Of a stretch of 6,273 bases of DNA, positions 1-6,273 are shown piece after piece (the stretch's first letter is position 1; each line of letters opens with the position of its first letter). A program made the translations under genes and the position numbers. Source of the stretch: an uncultured Bacteroidota bacterium (GTDB taxonomy: Bacteria > Bacteroidota > Bacteroidia > Chitinophagales > Chitinophagaceae). The stretch is from assembly GCA_903906615.1 (NCBI GenBank), contig CAIVKT010000064.1, forward strand, positions 1-6,273. The letters run 5' to 3'. The notes under the pieces were generated by a model. It was not told the origin of the DNA and did no database searches. It worked only from the letters and a program-made list of their open reading frames with translations.

Positions 1-2093
1 ACGTGCCTGTAGGCATTGATGGCCTTGCTGTTATCATTCATCTGCTGGTAAATGAAGCCTGTCTTCATCCACGCAGAGGGTGCAAAACTTTTATCGCTTA
101 CTGAATCGGTAAGCTGGTGCAGGTAAGCCAAAGCCTGCGGGTATTTATCTGATTCGAGGTAGGTGATAGCGATCTCATAGCGGGCATGATCGGCATAGGC
201 AGATGGCGGCGCAGTGGATATAATAGAGTGGAGCAATGCTATCTTTTCATTGTTCTTACCCTGCAGGCCGAGGATGATGGCCTTCTGGTAGCTCGCATAG
301 TCGGCATCGGCATTGCCCGAGTTGATTATTTTATCGTACAGCGTTATAGCCCTTCCGAAGTTCTTTTGCATGAACACAGCATCTGCTTCGCGCAAGGTGG
401 CCATCATGCCGGTATAGGCATCCTGCGAAGGTTCCTGCTGTGCCTTGCTGAAGTAGTCCTGCGCGGCGGTGTAATCCTGCTGCTGCATGGCGGCAAAACC
501 CATATTGAGGTAGGCATGCTGCGCTGTAGCCTGCGGACTGATATGCTCTACCCCACCCTTGCCGGTTTTCTTATCAATAAAATCCTGCGCGTAAGTGATC
601 ACCTCGGCATACTTGTGCGATTGGTAAGCCAGCTCACTTTTCCAGAAGTAAGCAGCCCGCTCGTAATCCGCATTCACCGGGTGTTGCAATGAAAGATCGA
701 AATATTCCTGCGCATCTTTCACCTTGCCTGCACGGTATTGCTGCACTGCATATCCATAAGCTGCCTTTTGGTATACCGACCAGTAATCGCCTTCCCTGTG
801 GCTTACCTCTTTGAGATGTACCAACGCACCGTCATAATCATTTGTCTTCAGCAGCAGCGATGAGATCATGGTATTGGCCTCATCCTTATTACCGGTAGAT
901 GGAAATGTTTTCAGCAGGTTGCGCAACTGGCGGAGCGCTTCGTCGTTAAAGCCTGTTTCGTAAGATATTTTGCCGTAGAGGAACATAGCTGCTTCCTGCT
1001 GTCCTTTGTTGAAGCTCATATCCGCGCATATACCGAAGGCATTGCGGGCGCTGGGCTTATCTTCTGTTTTCAGATAGCAATCGCCAAGGAGGTACATGGC
1101 GGTCTGGCCCAACGAATCACTGGTGCCGCTGAGTAATTTGAATTTGTCTACGGCCGCGTTCCAGTCATCTGTTTTGTAATCGCAGTAGGCCATTTCATAC
1201 AGTTCCTGCTTGCGTATCTTGTCTTTGTGCTGGTAGTAGTATTCAAAGTATGGCTTAGCCTCTCTATACAGTGCATTCTCAAAAAGGCATTGCGCCTCCA
1301 GCAGGTGCAACTCGTTATCGTAGAACGACTTTTCTTTTCTTTTAATGAGCTCTTCGGCCAGTTTCTGCGCCTTATCGCGCGCGCCGCTGAAGTAGTATAT
1401 CTCGGCAATATAGTACGGCACTATGGCGCTGTATTCCTTTTCGTCCTTTATGCGGTCGAAACTTTGCAGTGCCTGCTTGTATTTATTCTCGTTGTAAGCC
1501 AGCAAGCCGTAATAATAATTGCCCGCCATGTAGTACTTACCGTCTTTCAGCTCTTTGATCGCCAAAAGCAGTGGCTCTGCCTTATCAAACTGGCGGTTAT
1601 TGAAATAGCAATACGCCAACTCAAATTTAGCATCCGCAATCTCTTTATTATCGAGGTTGCTAATGCCCGCAGATTCGTATAGAGGGATGGCCTTCGACAT
1701 CATGTCGTGGCGGAAATAATACTGTGCTAATGTAAATCCAAGCCGCTGGCGGTAAGCCTCATTTGTAGTTGCCTGCATTTCGGCAACAGCATAAGGCTCG
1801 GCATCCTGCACATCTGTTTTCACCTGCGCGAGCGCCAGGAAGTATTTAGCCTTGTCTATGTCGGCACCCTGGCGTGGATAGATGCTACTACTGTCATTAC
1901 TATTGATCACCTGCCGTGCCGACTGTGCAGCAAGCGCATAATGGCCTTCGTTGTATTGCTCTTCGAGCAGTATCAACGCCCTGTTTGCAGGAACATCCGG
2001 TGTGAGCACCTGCGCGAAAGAAACCGTGCCCGACAATAAAATGCCTGCTATAAAAACCGACCGTAACCTTTTTGTTCTTTGTTTTTGCAGCAT
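1..2093 (-). CDS. Exported tetratricopeptide-repeat protein, C-terminus beyond the window
   Basis: Seen: reading the minus strand from the ATG at 2093-2091, the frame stays open for 697 codons to base 1, so the 3' end of the gene is missing. This ATG is the only reasonable start, because an in-frame TAG lies three codons upstream (2102-2100). Residues 1-28 form a Sec signal peptide: basic MLQKQRTKRLR, hydrophobic VFIAGILLSG, then a likely cleavage after SFA or SFAQ. No lipobox cysteine is present, so a soluble periplasmic protein is expected. The rest is almost all helical TPR-like repeats, about 15, spaced 30-40 residues. Clear examples are near 154-178 (AKFELAYCYF...FDKAEPLL), 186-212, 258-284, 366-392, 522-548 and 635-660. 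No enzyme motif is visible. Known: TPR arrays are protein-binding scaffolds. Inference: a periplasmic partner of the receptor encoded 13 bases upstream, probably in the same transcript. No Shine-Dalgarno site is visible. The TPR class is secure; the specific role is unknown. Confidence 0.9.
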   Translation of the reverse strand, partial: MLQKQRTKRLRSVFIAGILLSGTVSFAQVLTPDVPANRALILLEEQYNEGHYALAAQSARQVINSNDSSSIYPRQGADIDKAKYFLALAQVKTDVQDAEPYAVAEMQATTNEAYRQRLGFTLAQYYFRHDMMSKAIPLYESAGISNLDNKEIADAKFELAYCYFNNRQFDKAEPLLLAIKELKDGKYYMAGNYYYGLLAYNENKYKQALQSFDRIKDEKEYSAIVPYYIAEIYYFSGARDKAQKLAEELIKRKEKSFYDNELHLLEAQCLFENALYREAKPYFEYYYQHKDKIRKQELYEMAYCDYKTDDWNAAVDKFKLLSGTSDSLGQTAMYLLGDCYLKTEDKPSARNAFGICADMSFNKGQQEAAMFLYGKISYETGFNDEALRQLRNLLKTFPSTGNKDEANTMISSLLLKTNDYDGALVHLKEVSHREGDYWSVYQKAAYGYAVQQYRAGKVKDAQEYFDLSLQHPVNADYERAAYFWKSELAYQSHKYAEVITYAQDFIDKKTGKGGVEHISPQATAQHAYLNMGFAAMQQQDYTAAQDYFSKAQQEPSQDAYTGMMATLREADAVFMQKNFGRAITLYDKIINSGNADADYASYQKAIILGLQGKNNEKIALLHSIISTAPPSAYADHARYEIAITYLESDKYPQALAYLHQLTDSVSDKSFAPSAWMKTGFIYQQMNDNSKAINAYRH

Positions 2094-2106
2094 CTCGCGC
2101 TATTCA

Positions 2107-4458
2107 TTAAAAACTGTATGTCAGGTTTATGCTTGGGAAGATAGGTAATTGGTAAGTGATCTCATTAGTGATCCGGTTCACATAAAACACATTCTGGCGG
2201 TCATACACATTAGTTATTGCAAATGTGGCTTCCAGCTTGGTTTTCTTCGTCAGGATGATCTTCCTTTTCACAGAGAGATCGAGACGGTGGTACCAGGAAA
2301 GGCGGCCACCATTTATCTGGTTGGCATACAGAACGCCGAGTGTACCATTTTGCGCAGCTAAATTTCCGGCAGGCGCATTCGGCTGCGAAACAAGGGTGAC
2401 ATTAGGCTGCTGCTCATAATACCCCTGCGTTTGTGTGAACGGGAACGGCGAGTGGATATTAAAGCGCGCAGATACATCCCAGTTCTTCTTTTTGCCTAGC
2501 GTGTAGGAGGCTACTGCGTTGGCGTTAAAGCGGGTATCGAACGGCGTAGGGTATGTTTGTATCTTGCCTGTAGCATCTATGCTTGTGTAGTTCACATTCT
2601 GGTAACCCATAGCGCCCCACAGGTATATGCGGTCATAATTGTATTTAGCAGAAAGATCAACTCCGTTGGCAAGGCCACTGGCGGCCACAAAGTCAGGATC
2701 GGTTTCCTGTAATTTATTCCTGTTCAGTTCATCTACCTGCCCAAAGTATTTAACCCATGGCTCCAGGTTGAACTCTACCCTTTGCACATCTACTTCTATA
2801 CCGCCTACCAGGTGATAGGCAGTCTGTAGGTTTGTTTTCACGGAATTGCCATGCACATCAGTGATCTGCTGGTCGGGGCTAAGGAGGAAGCCGGAGAATA
2901 AATTCACAATGTCCTGGTCTGATTTGGTGCTGATGATGTTCTGCGAATACACACCGGTAGCAGCCTTTATGCGTACATTGTCAGATATATTGTACTTGAT
3001 ACCCAATCTTGGTTCAGGCGATAACTTGCCCAGTTCAGAATAATATTGCAGGCGGATACTGGGTTCGAATATGAACTTACTGCTGAAATTGTGCCGCAGT
3101 GAGAAATATAATCCGGCCAGTGTGCTCTGGCCACTTTCGATGGTAGTGACGCCGGGCGAAGAATAATAGCTGAGCGCAGTATGGAAACCACTTACTTCCA
3201 CACCATATTTCAACTGGCTGTAGTTGGGCAGGAAATAAGTAAAGTTGATAGCTGCTTCAAATCCATTGATCTGGCTGGTACGGGGTGTTGAGTCGAGCGG
3301 GGTGCTTTGCTGGCTGAGGCTGATGTTGTAATTAGAATAAGCAAACTTACCATCAATGAGTGAAGAGCTGTTGCCCGGAGACACTACGAATGTAGCGCCG
3401 GCACCTTGTGCCTGCCAGTGATAGTCTGCTATAGATTGGTGTGTTGTGTCATTGAGCAGGTTGGCATGGTCGTCAAAATTGAAACCGAATACGTTGAGCT
3501 TGCTGCCATTATCTGCGCTAAAGGTAACCTTACCGTACACATCAGTGAACTTGTATGGGAGGCCGCTGCTGTATGGCTCGCCGAAGCCGCCATATAATGA
3601 CTTGGAAGTCTGGTCGAGGTAGCTGCTCTTTGCGGTAACAAGGTAAGTGATACCTGCACCTGTATTCTTCTTTGATTTTACGAGCGGGCCTTCCAACAGT
3701 GCGCGCGACATGATGGGCGATACAGACACAATACCCGACATCTCATTCTTATTGCCATCCTTGGTATGCACATCCACGATAGCGGAAGTACGGTTGCCAT
3801 ATTGGGCGCCGAAGCCCGCAGTATATACATCCACATTACGGATAGCTTCTGTTTCGAACACAGAGAACAGACCTATAGAGTGGAATGGGCTGTAAATGGT
3901 GATACCATCAAGATAGATGCCCGTTTGAGCAGGCGAACCACCACGTATATACAACTGGCCGCCCTGGTCGCCGGTGAATACCACACCGGGTATTACCTGC
4001 AGGTACTGGGCAAGGTCGGGCTCGCCGCCGGCACTGGGCAGCAGTTTCAACTCGCGTGGAGAGATGTTGGTAACACCTGTATTGATATGTGTTATCTTTT
4101 CCGTTTTCCTGCCGGATATTTCTACACTTTTCAGCTCTGTTTCTTTCTGTGCCAGCAATAATTTCTTTGTGGAAACTGCATCGGGCAGCAGGTTGACGGT
4201 AAAAGAACTGGAATCATATCCTAATGCGGTAGCTACGAAAGTATATGTGCCAGATGGAAGCGAAATTGAAAAATAGCCATTCACATCGGTCTGCACACCT
4301 GTCCTGCCATTGATCACCTGTATAGTTGTGTTGATGAGCGGCTCCCCGGTCTTTTTATCATAGACGAAGCCCTTCACTATACCGTCATGGCTTTGCGCCA
4401 TCGCAACAGAAAAGAACAGGAATGTAAAAGCAGCTGCCAGGCCAATGCTTTTGCGCAT
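2107..4458 (-). CDS. TonB-dependent outer-membrane receptor with N-terminal carboxypeptidase-regulatory-like domain
   Basis: Predicted TonB-powered importer in the outer membrane; complete at 783 residues. Residues 1-21 are a signal peptide (MRKS, then a hydrophobic stretch ending in AMAQ). Residues 27-102 match the carboxypeptidase D regulatory-like fold (GIVKGFVYDKKTGEPL, then DVNGYFSISLPSGTY and ALGYDSSSF). A TonB-box-like segment, ELKSVEISG, follows at 108-116. The plug domain spans about 125-235, with LQVIPGVV at 153-160, YIRGGSPAQTGIYLDGI at 170-186 and GAQYGNRTSAIVDVHTKDG at 217-235. The remainder has alternating aromatic strands of a beta-barrel and ends in NLTYSF, with the terminal Phe typical of outer-membrane proteins. 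It is shorter than SusC-type glycan receptors (about 1000 residues), and no SusD gene is adjacent, so a polysaccharide-utilisation role is not supported. The substrate is unknown: siderophore, cobalamin, peptide and others all remain possible. It has its own well-matched promoter upstream and reads on into the TPR gene. Confidence 0.95.
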   Translation of the reverse strand: MRKSIGLAAAFTFLFFSVAMAQSHDGIVKGFVYDKKTGEPLINTTIQVINGRTGVQTDVNGYFSISLPSGTYTFVATALGYDSSSFTVNLLPDAVSTKKLLLAQKETELKSVEISGRKTEKITHINTGVTNISPRELKLLPSAGGEPDLAQYLQVIPGVVFTGDQGGQLYIRGGSPAQTGIYLDGITIYSPFHSIGLFSVFETEAIRNVDVYTAGFGAQYGNRTSAIVDVHTKDGNKNEMSGIVSVSPIMSRALLEGPLVKSKKNTGAGITYLVTAKSSYLDQTSKSLYGGFGEPYSSGLPYKFTDVYGKVTFSADNGSKLNVFGFNFDDHANLLNDTTHQSIADYHWQAQGAGATFVVSPGNSSSLIDGKFAYSNYNISLSQQSTPLDSTPRTSQINGFEAAINFTYFLPNYSQLKYGVEVSGFHTALSYYSSPGVTTIESGQSTLAGLYFSLRHNFSSKFIFEPSIRLQYYSELGKLSPEPRLGIKYNISDNVRIKAATGVYSQNIISTKSDQDIVNLFSGFLLSPDQQITDVHGNSVKTNLQTAYHLVGGIEVDVQRVEFNLEPWVKYFGQVDELNRNKLQETDPDFVAASGLANGVDLSAKYNYDRIYLWGAMGYQNVNYTSIDATGKIQTYPTPFDTRFNANAVASYTLGKKKNWDVSARFNIHSPFPFTQTQGYYEQQPNVTLVSQPNAPAGNLAAQNGTLGVLYANQINGGRLSWYHRLDLSVKRKIILTKKTKLEATFAITNVYDRQNVFYVNRITNEITYQLPIFPSINLTYSF

Positions 4459-4523
4459 AGAATAATGTTTTATAAAAATAATGTTGAGAAAGGCATTAAT
4501 TCCTTAAAGGGAAAAATGCCGGG

Positions 4524-4554
4524 CAAAGATAGGGATAACCACAATGTCCGCAAA
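4524..4554 (-). promoter_or_regulatory. Bacteroidota housekeeping promoter for the receptor gene
   Basis: On the minus strand, TTTG (4554-4551) is followed after exactly 19 bases by TATCTTTG (4531-4524). This matches the known Bacteroidota primary-sigma consensus TTTG, 19-21 bases, TAnnTTTG, with no mismatch. Transcription would start a few bases downstream, near 4520-4516, leaving a 5' leader of roughly 60 bases before the ATG at 4458. The leader just before the start codon is AT-rich and lacks a purine-rich ribosome-binding site, as is usual in this phylum. This promoter probably drives both the receptor and the TPR gene. It is predicted from sequence only. Confidence 0.75.
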
Positions 4555-4693
4555 CGCAATAAAGCGGCTGATACCATTTATTTATTTTGAATATCTGTCG
4601 CTAAAAATAAGCTTTTACCTCCCGTTATAATTTGAATTGCAACAATATTTAATAAAAAAGCTGCGAGGTGTACCACATCTTCAACAGTTTGAA

Positions 4694-4701
4694 TTAATTT
4701 G
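4694..4701 (+). promoter_or_regulatory. Weak candidate -7 element just before the repair-enzyme gene
   Basis: TTAATTTG at 4694-4701 differs from the Bacteroidota -7 consensus TAnnTTTG at one position (second base T instead of A). It ends five bases before the ATG at 4707. The expected -33 TTTG is not found 19-21 bases further upstream, where the sequence reads around GAGGTGTA. If this element is used, the transcript would start almost at the initiation codon and be leaderless or nearly so. A promoter must exist somewhere in 4560-4706, because the neighbouring gene is divergent, but this is only the best of several imperfect candidates. Confidence 0.3.
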
Positions 4702-4706
4702 GCATA

Positions 4707-6209
4707 ATGAAGATATTCACAGCGGCACAAATACGTGCATGTGACGCATACACCATCAAGGCATCGGCTATGCACTCTGCCGACCTTATGGAACGTGCCG
4801 CCACCAAATGCTTTGCCTGGATAAAAGATAACTTCCACCGGGATACCCTGTTCGTGGTATTGTGCGGCACGGGCAATAATGGCGGCGATGGACTGGCCAT
4901 CACCCGTATGCTACACCAGCGGGGATATGGAGTCAAAGCATTCCTGCTGCTGTTCAGCAAAGAGTTGTCGCCCGACTGCCAGGCCAACCTTAGCCGGTTA
5001 CAGGCGATAGATAAAGACATTGCGGGCATTGTATATCCCGATACTTTTATCACAGACATACCGGCCAACATTGTGATCATAGATGCCATACTGGGTACCG
5101 GGCTGAGCCGCCCCGTAACCGGATGGATCGCCTCTTTCATCAACCAGATAGGCAAGCTGCCGAATAAAAAAATAGCCATAGACATACCCAGTGGGCTGCC
5201 TGCTGATGTATTGCCTGATGCCGAATCGGCGGTAATGAAAGTAGATGACACCCTTAGCTTTCAATTTTATAAACGTACTTTTCTACATGCAGAGTCTGCG
5301 CCCTATGCAGGCAACATACACTTACTGGATATAGGGCTGGATAAAACGTTCATCAACGCCACACACTCGCAATACAAGACCATTGAGGCCGATGACACTG
5401 CAGCCATATACAAACCGCGCACCCCCTTCGCGAATAAGGGAACATATGGCCATGTGCTGCTGATAGGCGGCAGCTATGGCAAGGCGGGCTCTATATCCCT
5501 CAGCTCAAAAGCTGCGCTGCGCGCAGGCGCGGGCCTGGTTACCACATTGCTACCCGCCTGCGGCTACGACACCATACAAGCGACAGTGCCGGAGGCCATG
5601 TGCATGACCAGTGGCGAGCGCTACATAGAAAAAATAGAAGGCTGGGAAAAGATGCAGGCAACCGGCATAGGCCCCGGCATGGGTACAGACGCAAAGACGG
5701 CAACCGCACTGGCGGCCTTTATAGATGCCTGTAAAACACCGGTAGTAGTGGATGCCGATGCACTGAACCTCATAGCGAGGCAACAAGACCTGCTGGCCAA
5801 ACTGCCGAAGGGATCTGTGCTGACCCCACACCCGAAAGAATTTGCACGGCTGTTTGGCGAGAACACCAACAGCATGATACAACTGGACCATGCACGCATA
5901 CAGGCCATGCGCTACAACATCAATATTGTATTGAAGGGCCACCATACGGTTATCGTAACCGGTGAAGGTGATTGCTGGTATAATATGACGGGCAATGCAG
6001 GCATGGCCACTGCAGGCGCAGGCGATGTGCTTACAGGCATCATCACCGGGCTGGTAGCGCAGGGCTATGAGCCGCACGAGGCCGCAATAATGGGCGTGTA
6101 CCTGCATGGCCTTGCTGGCGATATTGCAGCAAAAGAAATTTCGGAGGAGGCGCTGATAGCAGGCGATATAATTGGCTCGCTGGGGAAAGCATTTTTGACG
6201 TTGAAGTAG
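4707..6209 (+). CDS. nnr: Bifunctional NAD(P)HX epimerase / ADP-dependent NAD(P)HX dehydratase
   Basis: Cytoplasmic metabolite-repair enzyme. NADH and NADPH hydrate spontaneously or enzymatically to R and S forms of NAD(P)HX. The N-terminal half interconverts the epimers, and the C-terminal half dehydrates the S form using ADP, restoring NAD(P)H. At 500 residues it is the usual length of the two-domain bacterial protein (YjeF family). The epimerase domain (about 1-215) shows MKIFTAAQIR at the start, LMERAA at 27-32, GTGNNGGDGLA at 54-64, DAILGTGLSRPVTG at 126-139 and DIPSGLPAD at 159-167. The ribokinase-like dehydratase domain (about 230-500) shows GTYGHVLLIGGS at 245-256, GIGPGMG at 320-326, DADALN at 349-354, LTPHPKEFARLFG at 372-384 and GNAGMATAGAGDVLTG at 429-444, including the expected catalytic Asp440. 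All main motifs are intact, so activity is expected. The ATG is well placed: the protein begins at the family's usual N-terminus. No Shine-Dalgarno site is seen. Isoleucine is encoded mostly by ATA. Confidence 0.97.
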   Translation: MKIFTAAQIRACDAYTIKASAMHSADLMERAATKCFAWIKDNFHRDTLFVVLCGTGNNGGDGLAITRMLHQRGYGVKAFLLLFSKELSPDCQANLSRLQAIDKDIAGIVYPDTFITDIPANIVIIDAILGTGLSRPVTGWIASFINQIGKLPNKKIAIDIPSGLPADVLPDAESAVMKVDDTLSFQFYKRTFLHAESAPYAGNIHLLDIGLDKTFINATHSQYKTIEADDTAAIYKPRTPFANKGTYGHVLLIGGSYGKAGSISLSSKAALRAGAGLVTTLLPACGYDTIQATVPEAMCMTSGERYIEKIEGWEKMQATGIGPGMGTDAKTATALAAFIDACKTPVVVDADALNLIARQQDLLAKLPKGSVLTPHPKEFARLFGENTNSMIQLDHARIQAMRYNINIVLKGHHTVIVTGEGDCWYNMTGNAGMATAGAGDVLTGIITGLVAQGYEPHEAAIMGVYLHGLAGDIAAKEISEEALIAGDIIGSLGKAFLTLK

Positions 6210-6273
6210 AAGCATGTTTCTGTGCGTATATTTCACACAAAGGCGTAAGGCGATGAAAAAAAACTGCATCACG
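6210..6273. other. Short non-coding stretch after the repair-enzyme gene, with weak hairpin and short direct repeat
   Basis: TTTCTGTG (6217-6224) can pair with CACACAAA (6234-6241), seven of eight positions, around a nine-base loop. No T-tract follows on either strand, so it is a poor intrinsic terminator. AAGGCG occurs twice (6240-6245 and 6247-6252), one base apart. An ATG at 6253 opens a frame reading MKKNCIT to the window end. This could be the first codons of another plus-strand gene, but seven codons cannot be tested. Nothing else is recognisable here. Confidence 0.35.

Noticed and set aside
186..692. Plus-strand open frame of 168 codons
   Set aside because: It is antisense to the TPR coding frame, which shows clear repeats through this stretch. 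The plus-strand product has no family resemblance.
1227..1682. Plus-strand open frame of 151 codons with hydrophobic stretches
   Set aside because: It is antisense to the TPR repeats. The apparent hydrophobicity comes from complementing Lys, Glu and Tyr-rich helical codons and does not indicate a membrane protein.
2107..4458. SusC/SusD-type polysaccharide-utilisation locus
   Set aside because: The receptor is too short for SusC, no SusD-like lipoprotein is adjacent, and no glycoside hydrolase is present in the window.
4387..4590. Short plus-strand open frame crossing the receptor start and promoter
   Set aside because: It overlaps the receptor signal-peptide codons on the other strand and the predicted promoter, and has no recognisable domain.
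4694..5251. Minus-strand open frame of 185 codons over the epimerase domain
   Set aside because: It is antisense to a well-conserved enzyme domain, with no start signal or family motif.
6217..6241. Intrinsic terminator for the repair-enzyme gene
   Set aside because: The stem is weak, contains a mismatch and is not followed by a T-tract on either strand.
5550..6272. Long open frame of 240 codons on the minus strand
   Set aside because: It lies antisense to the dehydratase domain, whose motifs are intact. Its translation is rich in Cys, His and Tyr with no recognisable domain, as expected for a shadow frame.
6253..6273. Start of a further plus-strand gene (MKKNCIT)
   Set aside because: Only seven codons are visible, with no clear ribosome-binding site or promoter, so it cannot be annotated as a gene.

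Overview
The window looks like chromosomal DNA of a member of the Bacteroidota, most likely a Chitinophagaceae-type bacterium. Three signs support this. The outer-membrane receptor carries the N-terminal carboxypeptidase-regulatory-like domain typical of that phylum. The genes have no convincing Shine-Dalgarno sequences. A very good Bacteroidota housekeeping promoter (TTTG, 19 bases, TAnnTTTG) lies in front of the receptor gene. The family-level placement is an impression from protein style and codon use, not a measurement.

Layout: two genes are read on the minus strand and one on the plus strand, diverging from an AT-rich intergenic stretch at 4459-4706. The minus-strand unit begins with a TonB-dependent outer-membrane receptor (4458 to 2107). 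After a 13-base gap comes a large exported tetratricopeptide-repeat (TPR) protein (2093 to beyond base 1), whose C-terminal end lies outside the window. The TPR frame is open from its ATG to the window edge, so it is a real but partial gene. The plus-strand gene (4707-6209) is a complete bifunctional NAD(P)HX epimerase/dehydratase, the metabolite-repair enzyme for damaged NAD(P)H. The last 64 bases (6210-6273) are non-coding or hold only the first codons of a further gene.

Function: the receptor and the TPR protein are probably co-transcribed from the promoter at 4524-4554. Both have signal peptides, so they are expected to meet in the cell envelope: the receptor as a TonB-driven beta-barrel, the TPR protein as a periplasmic scaffold. 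No SusD-like lipoprotein, sigma/anti-sigma pair or catabolic enzyme is next to them here, so the transported substrate cannot be named. The repair enzyme is a cytoplasmic housekeeping function, and its link to the receptor unit appears to be only positional.

I saw no CRISPR array, insertion sequence, integrase, tRNA or rRNA. There is no clear evidence of a new defence or mobile system. The least explained element is the TPR partner of the receptor.
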